DNA from: Pseudomonas sp. ATCC 13867
Lineage (GTDB): Bacteria > Pseudomonadota > Gammaproteobacteria > Pseudomonadales > Pseudomonadaceae
Assembly (NCBI RefSeq): GCF_000349845.1
Contig: NC_020829.1
Span: forward strand, 3,355,001 to 3,419,000
Reading direction: 5' to 3'
Length of the DNA stretch: 64,000 nt
Part shown: piece after piece, positions 1 to 8,410 of the stretch
Layout: the number at the start of each line of letters is the position of its first letter
Position numbering within the stretch: position 1 is the first letter of the stretch
Translations under genes and position numbers: made by a program
Notes under the pieces: model-generated
Seen by the model: only the letters and a program-made list of their open reading frames with translations
Databases searched by the model: none
Told to the model about the DNA's origin: nothing

Positions 1-656
1 TCGCCCTGCCAGGCCGCGTCCGCCAGCAAGGGCGAAGCCCAGCCCAGTGGCCGCTCGCGAACGTCAGCGGGCAGTGCGGCACGCAGCTCGGTGAAACCGT
101 CGAGCTCCTCCAGCCCGGTCACCACCACGTAGACCGGCAGGCTCAATCCCAGCCGTTGCAACAGGTCATTGAAGCGGCGACGCAGCAGGACACTTTCCTG
201 GGCCAGGCTGGCCGGGTCCAGCAGGCGCTCCGCCGACACGGTCCAGATCACCCCGTCCAGGGGGCGGCGCGGACGCATCCGCAACAGCAGGCCGAGCAGC
301 CGTCGCCAGGGTTGCAGCGACGAGGGCGTACCCTCTTCCGGCAGGAACAACGCCTGCGGCACCGCCAGCACGGCGCCGTCCTGATCGGCCCACCAACGAC
401 CGAACCACGCCGGCCGGCCGGCCGGAGTCAGGCTCCAGTCGGCGGCGAGGCGTTCGCCCAGCAAGGGATCGCCCAGCAGGAGGAACCAGGGCACATCGTA
501 GCGATCGGCGACGTCCTGGTCCTGCTCCATCTGCCGTACCGTCAGGTAGAAGGCGCGAACCGCCTCGCCACCCTTGCTGCGAATCCAGAGAAAGACTCCC
601 GCCGCCAGCGCCGCCACCAGCAGCAGGAACAGCGCCAGTATCAGCCAGCTGCTCAC
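1..656 (-). CDS. tssM: T6SS inner-membrane protein TssM/IcmF, N-terminal part (cut by window edge)
   Basis: Only the first 218 codons are in the window; the gene runs off the left edge. TssM is the IcmF-like inner-membrane component that joins TssL and the lipoprotein TssJ to form the T6SS membrane complex. The frame opens with a GTG that overlaps the tssL stop (GTGA), followed by a hydrophobic segment at about residues 4-21 and then a cytoplasmic stretch containing VPWFLLLGDP and a DGVIWTVS motif, both familiar from the IcmF N-terminal region. The overlap implies translational coupling with tssL. No in-frame stop occurs between 656 and 1. The family usually exceeds 1000 residues, so most of it lies outside. 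The gene tssA, normally nearby, is not seen. Confidence 0.9.
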   Translation of the reverse strand, partial: MSSWLILALFLLLVAALAAGVFLWIRSKGGEAVRAFYLTVRQMEQDQDVADRYDVPWFLLLGDPLLGERLAADWSLTPAGRPAWFGRWWADQDGAVLAVPQALFLPEEGTPSSLQPWRRLLGLLLRMRPRRPLDGVIWTVSAERLLDPASLAQESVLLRRRFNDLLQRLGLSLPVYVVVTGLEELDGFTELRAALPADVRERPLGWASPLLADAAWQG

Positions 657-1423
657 CCCATCCGCTCCGTGGCGGTAACCGAGCAGGCGAGGTCCAGCAG
701 CGGCGTCAGTTCGCCGCGCACGTCGCTCCACAGCCAGTGACCGAGGACGATGAGCAGCAGGGTGCCGGCCGCCACCATCAGCGTCAGCCGCAAACCATCG
801 GGCAAGGTGCGGCGCAACGGCAGGCGCAGGGCCGCGGCGCTTGCCGGGCGCGCCAGGGTCTCCAGCAGCGCCGGTGCTTCGGCGTCGCGCTGCCAGGCAT
901 GGGCGAACAGCGCATGCCGCCACTTCTCATGCAGGGCTTCGCCCTTCGGGCCGCGCAGCCGTCCGTGGAACCCCAGCAACAGGCATTGCAGGTAGACATT
1001 GGCGAGATCGCGCGTACCCGGCGCGCGCGTTTCCAGCAACCGGTGGATGGCCTGGGGAACGCGCTCCCCGGCATTGCGCGTGCCGTACAGGCGGGACTCG
1101 AGCGGCCGCTCCTGCCAGGCCGCCTGACCGTTCCAGGGATCGAACAGCAGGTTCTCGTCGAGCAGTGCAACGAAGGCGTAGACCATGCCCTTGACCTGCT
1201 CGCCGGCGGCCTCGCCGACACTGCCGAAGGCGCTGCGCCACAGGCGGCGCACGACCGCCTGGGCCTCCTCGGAAACCCGTTCGATGAGCGCGTCCTGCTC
1301 GCCGACCGAGTCCCGCAGGCTGTCCCAACGCTGCCGCCAGTCCAGCCAGGCGACCTGGAACGCGTGGCTCAACGGGGCTTCGCCGAACGATGGAGGATAG
1401 ATCGCCTGATTCCCTTCGGGCAT
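653..1423 (-). CDS. tssL: T6SS inner-membrane protein TssL (DotU/IcmH)
   Basis: 256 residues, the usual size for a TssL without a fused peptidoglycan-binding domain. A DotU-type soluble N-terminal domain (motifs such as LLDENLL and FHGRLRG) is followed by one C-terminal membrane segment at about residues 214-232 (LTLMVAAGTLLLIVLGHWLW). TssL anchors the baseplate to the TssM/TssJ membrane complex. It follows tssK by 12 bases and overlaps tssM by 4, so the minus-strand operon is tightly packed. The absence of an OmpA-like extension means cell-wall anchoring must come from another protein, such as one outside the window. Confidence 0.93.
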   Translation of the reverse strand: MPEGNQAIYPPSFGEAPLSHAFQVAWLDWRQRWDSLRDSVGEQDALIERVSEEAQAVVRRLWRSAFGSVGEAAGEQVKGMVYAFVALLDENLLFDPWNGQAAWQERPLESRLYGTRNAGERVPQAIHRLLETRAPGTRDLANVYLQCLLLGFHGRLRGPKGEALHEKWRHALFAHAWQRDAEAPALLETLARPASAAALRLPLRRTLPDGLRLTLMVAAGTLLLIVLGHWLWSDVRGELTPLLDLACSVTATERMG

Positions 1424-1435
1424 TTTCGTTTTGCC

Positions 1436-2764
1436 TCAGGCGCCGCCGGCGCCGTCCACGATGAACAGCACCACCTGCCAGGGGCCGTTGCCAGTTCCCA
1501 GGGCGGACGCCCGCAGGCACAGGCGCTGTGCAGGATCGAACCAGTCGCCCTCGGCCTGCACGACGAACAGGTGGGTGTCCTCGCCCACGCTGTAGGCGAT
1601 CTGCTCAGCGCGGCTCATGGGCAGATGTTCGAGCCCCGACATGCGTTGCCGGCCCAGTATCGCCAGGCTCGCTTCGGAAGCGACGATGCAGCGCGATAAC
1701 CACTCGTGCGCCTGCTCCTCACCGCAGCCCGGCGGCATGCGCAAGCCGATGACCAGGCGCTGGACCGGCGAGCTCAGGTCCGGCAGGGCCAGGGCGAAGT
1801 CATGCCCCGAACGCTCGAAGGCCAGGCTGCGGTAGCCTGCGCGCACCCGCCCGAGGGTCACTTCCAGCCACTCGATCACTGGAGTGAAAGTACGCAGCAG
1901 TTCGTTGAAGTCGAAGGTCGGGAAAGCCGGCACGCCGCCCAGCGGGTCCAGCACGCTCCAACTGCCGGTCATGCCGCACAACAGCCCGTGCAGGTGCGCC
2001 GGGCTCGCCGCGCCGCTGTAGAGCGCCGCCTCAAGCTCCGGTAGCCGTGACCAGAGCGCAGCCAGCTGGCGGCGGATTTCCTGGCTGTCCTCGGTGTTCT
2101 CCGCCTGCTGCGCCTGGCGCAGGCGGCCGGCAAGGAACACGCACTTCTCCCGCGCACGGGCGCACAGCCCCACCAGCGCCTGGCCCAGCGGTGAAGCCGG
2201 CGCGATCCGCGGTGTCGGCGCGACATAAGGCAGGCAGACGAAACCGCCGGCATCCTTGCCGATGCGCAACAGCGGCAGGCACACCGAATCGGCGCGTTGC
2301 GCCTCGGTCACCAGGCGCGGCGCCGGGCGCCAGACCACGATGGGTTCGGGATTCTCGCCACTGGCCAGGTCCGGCACCGCCGGCCCGCTGGCAGACTGCA
2401 GGCGCCCCTTCAGCGGCAACACCTGGCCGCCACGAGCCAGCGGACTGAGAGCCAGGTAGAGAGTGATGCCGGCATCGACGGAACCGGCGACGGCCGCGGT
2501 GGCATCGAAGACCAGCGTATCGCCCTGCCCCAGGCTGACCGGCAAGCCATCGGGAAGGATCGCCTCCAGCGCCAGGATGCGCACCACGCCGCCACTCAGT
2601 GCGGAAGGGTCCAGCTCCAGGTGTTCGAGCCCCCAGAACCAGGGATTGGCCGCATGGGCCAGGCGCGCGGACAACACTTCGGCGCGCAACCCCTGCAACT
2701 GGAAGTGCTGGGGAAGCAGTTGCATCCCTTCGTGCCAACAAACTGCGTCAGGCAGAACTCTCAC
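1436..2764 (-). CDS. tssK: T6SS baseplate adaptor TssK
   Basis: TssK is the trimeric adaptor that links the T6SS baseplate to the TssL/TssM membrane complex. The signature near the N-terminus, CWHEGMQLLPQHFQLQ, matches the conserved 'W.EGM.L.PQHFQ' of the family. An open frame continues upstream to 2875, but I chose the GTG at 2764 because it has a strong purine-rich ribosome site (AAGGGGGAG) and gives 442 residues, the normal TssK length; residues upstream of it look non-coding. It sits 56 bases after tssJ and 12 before tssL in the same operon. Confidence 0.9.
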   Translation of the reverse strand: MRVLPDAVCWHEGMQLLPQHFQLQGLRAEVLSARLAHAANPWFWGLEHLELDPSALSGGVVRILALEAILPDGLPVSLGQGDTLVFDATAAVAGSVDAGITLYLALSPLARGGQVLPLKGRLQSASGPAVPDLASGENPEPIVVWRPAPRLVTEAQRADSVCLPLLRIGKDAGGFVCLPYVAPTPRIAPASPLGQALVGLCARAREKCVFLAGRLRQAQQAENTEDSQEIRRQLAALWSRLPELEAALYSGAASPAHLHGLLCGMTGSWSVLDPLGGVPAFPTFDFNELLRTFTPVIEWLEVTLGRVRAGYRSLAFERSGHDFALALPDLSSPVQRLVIGLRMPPGCGEEQAHEWLSRCIVASEASLAILGRQRMSGLEHLPMSRAEQIAYSVGEDTHLFVVQAEGDWFDPAQRLCLRASALGTGNGPWQVVLFIVDGAGGA

Positions 2765-2820
2765 ACCACTCCCCCTTCGACATCCTGGATTGTCATGAGC
2801 CCGCCCCGGGGGACGGCGGC

Positions 2821-3276
2821 TCAGTGCTCGTCGGCACTCAGCAGGCGCATTTCCCTGCTGTCGAAACGCAGCCAAACGTTGGGCTGCTGCTCCAGACGCA
2901 TGCGATGAGCGCCGGGAGTGTTATAGCCAGCAAAGACCAAAAGTCCAGCCGCCGGCTTGCCGGCCAGGGGGAAATCCCTGGCCTCCATGAACTGCCCTGG
3001 CACCAGCTCCAGACTCCACACGGAGAGCTGCTTCTGGTAGTCGCGGCGATACTGTTCGCGATCGCTGAACCACTGTTTGGCGCTCATTGCCGAGAGCAGC
3101 TTGAGCAGATCCGCATCCTGTACCGCGACGAAGTCCACGGCGATGGGCGAATCGCCATTGGCCTTGCTCGCGACATCCAGGGTCAGACGGTCGACATCGA
3201 CCTTCGGGCCGAACAATGAACAACCGCTGATGACTGCCAGGAGCACAGCACAGAGACAGGCTTTCGTCGACTTCAT
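2821..3276 (-). CDS. tssJ: T6SS outer-membrane lipoprotein TssJ
   Basis: 151 residues. The N-terminus is a lipoprotein signal peptide with the lipobox ISGC at about residues 16-19, followed by a mature domain of the TssJ/Lip family (residues such as LDVASKANGD and the closing MRLLSADE). TssJ is held in the outer membrane and binds the periplasmic part of TssM. The start ATG is preceded by AAGGATG. It is the first gene of the minus-strand tssJKLM operon and is divergent from tssB, the arrangement known for the H3-T6SS of P. aeruginosa. Confidence 0.92.
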   Translation of the reverse strand: MKSTKACLCAVLLAVISGCSLFGPKVDVDRLTLDVASKANGDSPIAVDFVAVQDADLLKLLSAMSAKQWFSDREQYRRDYQKQLSVWSLELVPGQFMEARDFPLAGKPAAGLLVFAGYNTPGAHRMRLEQQPNVWLRFDSREMRLLSADEH

Positions 3277-3503
3277 GAAACATCCTTGTGAAATGTCTGT
3301 CAGAGATTATTTTCGCATTTGCGTTTTTATCAACCTGATCTAGCGTGCTTGGGGTAGCTCGTGGACAAACGAGCCCAGATGGGATCGCCAAGGACAGGCC
3401 TGAGTAGCATGCCCCTTCCTGTCGCGTGTGATCCTGCCAAGGAGCGCGACGACAGCGACACCGCTGCGGCGTGCCCGCCTCCTACGCAGCGGAGTTCGCC
3501 AGC
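3277..3503. promoter_or_regulatory. Divergent promoter region between tssJ and tssB
   Basis: The 227 bases between the two diverging T6SS arms must hold promoters for both. The tssJ-proximal part (about 3300-3345) is distinctly AT-rich for this genome (runs such as ATTATTTTCGCATTTG), which is where promoter elements are expected. I looked for a sigma-54 type TGGC-N-TTGC element and an ANR/FNR palindrome and did not find a good match for either, so no specific regulator is assigned. Confidence 0.5.
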
Positions 3504-4076
3504 ATGGCAGAAAGCACACAGCACAAGCTGGACCGGGTGCGCCCACCCAGGGTCCAGATCACCTACGACGTCGAAATCGGCAACGCCATCGAGAAGAAGG
3601 AACTGCCCCTGGTGCTCGGCATCCTCTCCGACCTCTCGGGCAAGCCCGACACTCCCCTGCCCAAGCTCAGCGAACGCCGCTTCACCGAAATCGACCGCGA
3701 CAACTTCAATGCCGTGCTGTCCTCCATCGGCCCGCGCGTGGCGCTGCAGGTGGATAACACCCTGGCCAACGACGGCAGCAAGCTCAACGTCGAGCTGAAC
3801 TTCAAGCATATCGACGACTTCGACCCGGTGAGCATCGTCAACCAAGTGGTCCCCCTGCGACGGCTGTTCGAGGCCCGCCAGCGCCTGCGCGACCTGCTCA
3901 CCAAGCTCGACGGCAACGATGAGCTGGACCAGTTGCTGCAGGACGTGGTGAGCAACACCGAGGGTCTGCAGGAAATCCGCGCGACCCACCCGGTGAGTGC
4001 CGAGGCCGGCGCCGCCGACGACGCTGCCCAGGCCGCCGACGACGACGGCGAAGCACCCACCGAACCACAAGCCTGA
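3504..4076 (+). CDS. tssB: T6SS contractile sheath small subunit TssB
   Basis: TssB (VipA/HsiB) pairs with TssC to build the contractile sheath that drives effector injection. The 190-residue product has the canonical PPRVQITYDVEIG opening, ELPLVLGILSDLSG and a central helix (FDPVSIVNQVVPL). An in-frame start exists 33 bases upstream, but the ATG at 3504 has GGAG nine bases before it and yields the family's normal N-terminus (MAEST). The C-terminal tail is an unusually acidic, alanine-rich stretch (ADDAAQAADDDGEAPTEPQA), likely disordered. First gene of the plus-strand operon; tssC follows after 24 bases. Confidence 0.95.
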   Translation: MAESTQHKLDRVRPPRVQITYDVEIGNAIEKKELPLVLGILSDLSGKPDTPLPKLSERRFTEIDRDNFNAVLSSIGPRVALQVDNTLANDGSKLNVELNFKHIDDFDPVSIVNQVVPLRRLFEARQRLRDLLTKLDGNDELDQLLQDVVSNTEGLQEIRATHPVSAEAGAADDAAQAADDDGEAPTEPQA

Positions 4077-4100
4077 TTCCGCCGCCAGGAGAGCACAGCA

Positions 4101-5588
4101 ATGGCCAAACCCAGTTCGGCTGCGGCGCAAGGCGCCGAAGGCAGCACCCAGACCCTCGACCTGCTCGACCACATCATCGCCGAAGGCCGCATGGCCCACG
4201 ACGACAGCCAGCAGGAATATGCCCGCGACATGCTCGCGGAGTTCGCCACCCAGGTCCTCGACGAAGGCATGAGCGTCAGCAAGGACACCGTGGCCATGAT
4301 CAACGAGCGCATCGGCCGCATCGACGAGCTGATCAGCGCCCAGCTCAACCAGATCCTGCACCATCCCGAGGTGCAGCAACTCGAATCCTCCTGGCGCGGC
4401 CTGCACCAGTTGGTGCAGAACAGCGAGACCGGCGCGCGGCTGAAACTGCGCCTGCTCAACGTCAGTCAGCAGGACCTGCAGAACGACCTGGAGAAGGCCG
4501 TCGAGTTCGACCAGAGCGCGCTGTTCAAGAAGATCTACGAAGAGGAATACGGCACCTTCGGCGGCCACCCGTTCAGCCTGCTGCTGGGCGACTACTCCTT
4601 CGGCCGTCACCCGCAGGACATCGCCCTGCTGGAGAAACTCTCCAACGTCGCCGCCGCCGCCCATGCGCCCTTCATCGCCGCCGCCAGCCCGCGCCTGTTC
4701 GACATGGGCAGCTTCACCGAACTGGCGGTGCCGCGCGACCTGAGCAAGGTCTTCGAGAGCCTGGAGCTGATCAAGTGGCGCTCGTTCCGCGAGAGCGAGG
4801 ATTCGCGCTACGTCTCCCTGGCGCTGCCGCGCTTCCTGGTGCGCCTGCCCTACGGCCCGGAAACCCTGCCGGTGGAAGGCATGAACTTCATCGAGGACGT
4901 GGACGGCAGCGACCACGCCAAATACCTCTGGGGCAACGCCGCCTGGGTCCTGGCCCAGCGCATCACCGATGCCTTCAGCAAGTACGGCTGGTGCGCGGCG
5001 ATCCGCGGCAGCGAAGGTGGCGGCGCCGTCGAAGGCCTGCCGGCACATACCTTCCGCACCCAGGCCGGCGACCTGTCGCTCAAGTGCCCGACCGAGGTGG
5101 CGATCACCGACCGCCGCGAGAAGGAGCTCAACGACCTGGGCTTCATCGCCCTGTGCCACAAGAAGAACACCGACCTCGCGGTGTTCTTCGGTGGCCAGTC
5201 CACCAACAAGCCGCGCCAGTACAACACCAACGAGGCCAACGCCAACGCGCGGCTCTCGGCGATGCTGCCGTACGTGCTGGCGGCCTCGCGCTTCGCCCAC
5301 TACCTGAAGGTGATCATGCGCGACAAGGTGGGCAGCTTCATGACCCGCGACAACGTGCAGACCTACCTCAACAACTGGATCGCCGACTACGTGCTGATCA
5401 ACGACAACGCCCCGCAGGAGATCAAGGCGCAGTACCCGCTGCGCGAAGCCCGCGTGGACGTCAGCGAGGTCGCCGGCAAGCCCGGGGTCTACCGCGCCAC
5501 GGTGTTCCTGCGGCCGCACTTCCAGCTGGAAGAACTGACCGCCTCGATCCGCCTGGTAGCCAGCCTGCCGCCGCCGGTCGCCGCCTGA
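4101..5588 (+). CDS. tssC: T6SS contractile sheath large subunit TssC
   Basis: 495 residues, the normal TssC (VipB/HsiC) length. The protein forms the sheath with TssB around the Hcp tube. Family features include LESSWRGLHQLV, EEYGTFGGHPFSLLLGDY, FIEDVDGSDHAKYLWGNAAW and the C-terminal PGVYRATVFLRPHFQLEELT. The start is set by AGGAGAGCACAGCA directly before the ATG. A stable hairpin follows its stop, before hcp. Confidence 0.97.
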   Translation: MAKPSSAAAQGAEGSTQTLDLLDHIIAEGRMAHDDSQQEYARDMLAEFATQVLDEGMSVSKDTVAMINERIGRIDELISAQLNQILHHPEVQQLESSWRGLHQLVQNSETGARLKLRLLNVSQQDLQNDLEKAVEFDQSALFKKIYEEEYGTFGGHPFSLLLGDYSFGRHPQDIALLEKLSNVAAAAHAPFIAAASPRLFDMGSFTELAVPRDLSKVFESLELIKWRSFRESEDSRYVSLALPRFLVRLPYGPETLPVEGMNFIEDVDGSDHAKYLWGNAAWVLAQRITDAFSKYGWCAAIRGSEGGGAVEGLPAHTFRTQAGDLSLKCPTEVAITDRREKELNDLGFIALCHKKNTDLAVFFGGQSTNKPRQYNTNEANANARLSAMLPYVLAASRFAHYLKVIMRDKVGSFMTRDNVQTYLNNWIADYVLINDNAPQEIKAQYPLREARVDVSEVAGKPGVYRATVFLRPHFQLEELTASIRLVASLPPPVAA

Positions 5589-5594
5589 CCCAGA

Positions 5595-5618
5595 GGGGTC
5601 GCCCGCGCGGGCGGCCCC
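5595..5618 (+). terminator. Intercistronic hairpin between tssC and hcp
   Basis: A 10-bp stem (5595-5604 with 5609-5618, one G-T wobble) closes a GCGC loop immediately after tssC. It lacks a clear T-run, so it may act as an attenuator or an mRNA 3'-end stabiliser rather than a full terminator. Its position between sheath genes and hcp suggests a way of setting Hcp level apart from the rest of the operon (inference). Confidence 0.5.
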
Positions 5619-5661
5619 CTTCACCTGATCCAACTTCTTTCATGCAGCGGAGTTTTCCAAC

Positions 5662-6159
5662 ATGGATGCGATACTTCTCGACCTGGGCGACGACATCAAG
5701 GGCGACAGCCTGCTGGCCGGCTTCGAAGACAAGATCGAAATCATGTCCTACAGCCACAACGTCGCCATGCAGGTGACTAACGATGTCAGCAACTCCGAGC
5801 GCACCTCCGGCAAGCCGCATATCGGCGAGTTCACCCTGACCAAGTTCGTCGACACCTCCACCCCGACGCTCAACGAATACTGCTGCTCCGGCAAAGCCAT
5901 CCCCACCGCCATCCTCACCATCGGGCGCAACGCCGCCGAAGGCGACGGCAAGGTCATGCCCTTCATCACCTACACCCTGAACAACGTGGTGCTGTCCAAC
6001 GTCAGCGTCAGCGGCGGCGCCGGCGGCAAGCCGGTGGAAACCCTGTCGCTGAACTTCACCAAGATCAAATGGGAGCTCACCGCGCAGAAGGACGACGGCA
6101 GCAAGGAAGGCACCGCCGCCTCGACCTGGGACATGGCCGCCAACAAGCTGGCCAGCTAA
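5662..6159 (+). CDS. hcp: T6SS tube protein Hcp
   Basis: 165 residues, typical of Hcp, the hexameric ring protein that stacks into the secreted inner tube. It starts MDAILLDLGDDIKGDS and contains GKPHIGEFTLTKFVD, NVVLSNVSVSGGAGGKPVETLSLNFTKIKW, all characteristic of the family. The ATG follows a leader that is nearly the same as that of tssB (GCAGCGGAGTT..CCA.CATGG). Its place between tssC and tssE matches hcp3 in the P. aeruginosa H3 cluster. No C-terminal toxin extension is present. Confidence 0.97.
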   Translation: MDAILLDLGDDIKGDSLLAGFEDKIEIMSYSHNVAMQVTNDVSNSERTSGKPHIGEFTLTKFVDTSTPTLNEYCCSGKAIPTAILTIGRNAAEGDGKVMPFITYTLNNVVLSNVSVSGGAGGKPVETLSLNFTKIKWELTAQKDDGSKEGTAASTWDMAANKLAS

Positions 6160-6171
6160 GGGCGCCGGACC

Positions 6172-6600
6172 TTGCAAAGCATCGGTCGGCCTCCGCTGCT
6201 GGACCGCCTCGCCGACTCCGGAGGGGCGGACCCGACCTTCGACAGCCGCGCATTGGCGGCCTCGGTCGCGCAGGAACTGTCGCGCCTGCTCAACAGCCGC
6301 AGCCCGGCCGGCAATGGCGTCGGTATCCTCGCCTACGGCATCGCCGACTGGACCGCCCTGCAAGCCCGCCGCGAAGCCGACCGCCTGCACCTGGCACGGG
6401 AAATCCGTCGCGCGGTGACCCGCTTCGAACCACGCCTGGGGCTGAGCGAAGTGGTGGTCGACGCCGACCCGCTCCAGCCGCAGCGCCTGCGCGTGCGCCT
6501 GCTCGGCAACCTGCGCCAGGACACCAGCCGCGCACCGCTGCTGTTCGAACTCATCCCCGTTGGCGGAACACTGGAAGTACGCCATGAGCGACTCGATTGA
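6172..6600 (+). CDS. tssE: T6SS baseplate protein TssE (gp25-like)
   Basis: TssE is the T4 gp25-like baseplate component that starts sheath assembly. The 142-residue product has RPPLLDRLAD near the start and the gp25-type pattern of a helix followed by VTRFEPRLGLSEVVV and the closing LFELIPVGGTLEVRHERLD. The start is TTG at 6172, 12 bases after the hcp stop; no ATG with the right length is available. Its end overlaps the tssF start by 17 bases. Confidence 0.9.
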   Translation: MQSIGRPPLLDRLADSGGADPTFDSRALAASVAQELSRLLNSRSPAGNGVGILAYGIADWTALQARREADRLHLAREIRRAVTRFEPRLGLSEVVVDADPLQPQRLRVRLLGNLRQDTSRAPLLFELIPVGGTLEVRHERLD

Positions 6601-8410
6601 CGCCGAACTGCTGGATTACTACCAGAGCGAACTGACCTGGCTGCGCCACGCCGGCGCTGGATTCGCCGCGCGCTATCCCAAGGTGGCGCGACGCCTGGAA
6701 CTGGGCCCCGGCGAGTGTGGCGACCCGCACGTCGAGCGCCTGCTGGAAGGCTTCGCGCTGCTCGCCGCGCGCCTGCAACGGCGCCTGGACGACGATTACG
6801 CGCAGTTCAGCGACGCCCTGCTGGAACAGCTCTACCCCCTCGCCCTGCGGCCCCTGCCCTCCTGCGCCGTGGTGCGTTTCGAGCCGGACCCGGCCAAGGG
6901 CAACCTGAGCGCCGGCTACCGCCTGCCACGCGGCACGCCACTGTTCGTCAGCGTGCCGGGCCAGGAGCGCATCGAACTGCCCGACGAGCTGCGCGGCCAG
7001 ACCCTGCACTGGCGCACCGCCGACGAAGTCACGCTGTGGCCGCTGCGCATCGCCGAGGCCGTGCTGCTGGGAGCCGAAGAAGCCCAGGCCGCCACCGGCG
7101 TCGCCGGCATCCGCTCCGCCCTGCGTCTCGACCTGCGCTGCCTCGACAAGGACGGCTGGGCGGCACTGGGCATCGACAGCCTGCGCATCCACCTGACCGC
7201 CAACGCCGTCGCCAAGGCCGCCCTCTACGACCTGCTCGGCGCCCATGCCTGCGGCCTCATCGCCAAGGCCGAGGGCGCCGAACCGCAACGCCTTGCCAGC
7301 CTGCCGCAACGGGTCGGCTTCGCCGCCGAACAGGCCCTGCTGCCCGAGGACGACCGCGTCCACCCCGGCTTGCGCCTGCTCGCCGAGTACTTCGCCTTCC
7401 CCGACAAGTTCGCCTTCTTCGACGTGCCGCTGCACGGCCTGCGCGCCAGCGGCGAGCAGCTGTATCTCTACATCCTCTTCGATCGCCCCGCCCCCGCCCG
7501 CCTGACCCTGCAGGCCAGCGACCTGGCGCTGGGCTGCGTGCCGGCGATCAACCTGTTCCCGCGCACCTCCGAGCCGCTGCGGCCGGACGGTACGCGCAGC
7601 GAATACCGGCTGGTCGCCGACGCCCACCGCGAGAACTCGGTGGAAATCCACAGCATCCGCTCGCTGCGCGCCAGCACCCCGCAGGGCGTGGTCGAGGTCG
7701 CGCCCTACCACGGCACCCAGCACCGCCCCGGCGCATTCGGCCTCTACTGGCACGCACGGCGAGTCGAGGGCATGACACCCAACCGGCGCGGCAGCGACCT
7801 GTTGCTGAGCCTGGTCGACGCCGGCCTGCAACCGCTGGAAGAGACTCCGCAGTACAGCCTCAGCGCCGAACTGCTGTGCACCAACCGCAGCCTGGCCGAA
7901 TACCTGCCGGCGGGCACCGAACTGTCCTTCGAACGGCCCGGCCCGGTGGCCCGCGCCACCTTGCTGCGGGCACCGAGCCGGCAATCCCAGCCAGCCCTGG
8001 ACGGCCCCTCGCGCTGGCAACTGGTCTCGCAACTGACGCTCAACCACCTATCCCTGGTGGAGGGTCCGCAGGCCCTTGACGCCCTGCGGGAAATCCTCGC
8101 GCTGCACGATTTCAGCGAAGACAAACTCGCCTCGCGCCAGATCGAGGGACTGGTGGCGCTGGATTGCGAGCGCGTGGTCGACCATGTCGGCAGCGACGCC
8201 TGGCGCGGCTGGCGCAACGGCCTGGAAGTACGCGTGCACCTGGAGCGCCAGGCCTTCGTCGGCGCCAGCGCGGTGCTGTTCAGCGCCGTGCTCGCACAGT
8301 TCTTCTCGCTGTACGCCAACGCCAACCGCTTCGTGCGCACGGTGCTGGTGCAATCGGACCAGGAGATTTGCCGATGGCAACCCCAGGCCGGCCAGCCCAT
8401 CACTCTCTGA
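6584..8410 (+). CDS. tssF: T6SS baseplate protein TssF
   Basis: 608 residues, usual for TssF (VasA), which forms the baseplate wedge with TssG and TssK. It opens MSDSIDAELLDYYQSELTWL, the family's diagnostic N-terminus, then AGFAARYPKVARRLEL and DPHVERLLEGFALLAARLQRRLDDD. An earlier in-frame ATG at 6560 exists but the one at 6584 gives the conserved N-terminus. It overlaps tssE by 17 bases and tssG by 37, indicating coupled translation. Confidence 0.96.
   Translation: MSDSIDAELLDYYQSELTWLRHAGAGFAARYPKVARRLELGPGECGDPHVERLLEGFALLAARLQRRLDDDYAQFSDALLEQLYPLALRPLPSCAVVRFEPDPAKGNLSAGYRLPRGTPLFVSVPGQERIELPDELRGQTLHWRTADEVTLWPLRIAEAVLLGAEEAQAATGVAGIRSALRLDLRCLDKDGWAALGIDSLRIHLTANAVAKAALYDLLGAHACGLIAKAEGAEPQRLASLPQRVGFAAEQALLPEDDRVHPGLRLLAEYFAFPDKFAFFDVPLHGLRASGEQLYLYILFDRPAPARLTLQASDLALGCVPAINLFPRTSEPLRPDGTRSEYRLVADAHRENSVEIHSIRSLRASTPQGVVEVAPYHGTQHRPGAFGLYWHARRVEGMTPNRRGSDLLLSLVDAGLQPLEETPQYSLSAELLCTNRSLAEYLPAGTELSFERPGPVARATLLRAPSRQSQPALDGPSRWQLVSQLTLNHLSLVEGPQALDALREILALHDFSEDKLASRQIEGLVALDCERVVDHVGSDAWRGWRNGLEVRVHLERQAFVGASAVLFSAVLAQFFSLYANANRFVRTVLVQSDQEICRWQPQAGQPITL

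Noticed and set aside
3277-3503. Sigma-54 or ANR site in the T6SS divergent promoter
   Set aside because: No sequence close enough to TGGC-N8-TTGC or TTGAT-N4-ATCAA.
3330-5633. Very long antisense frame opposite tssB-tssC
   Set aside because: Valine/leucine-rich shadow of a GC-rich coding strand; tssB and tssC have clear family matches on the other strand.
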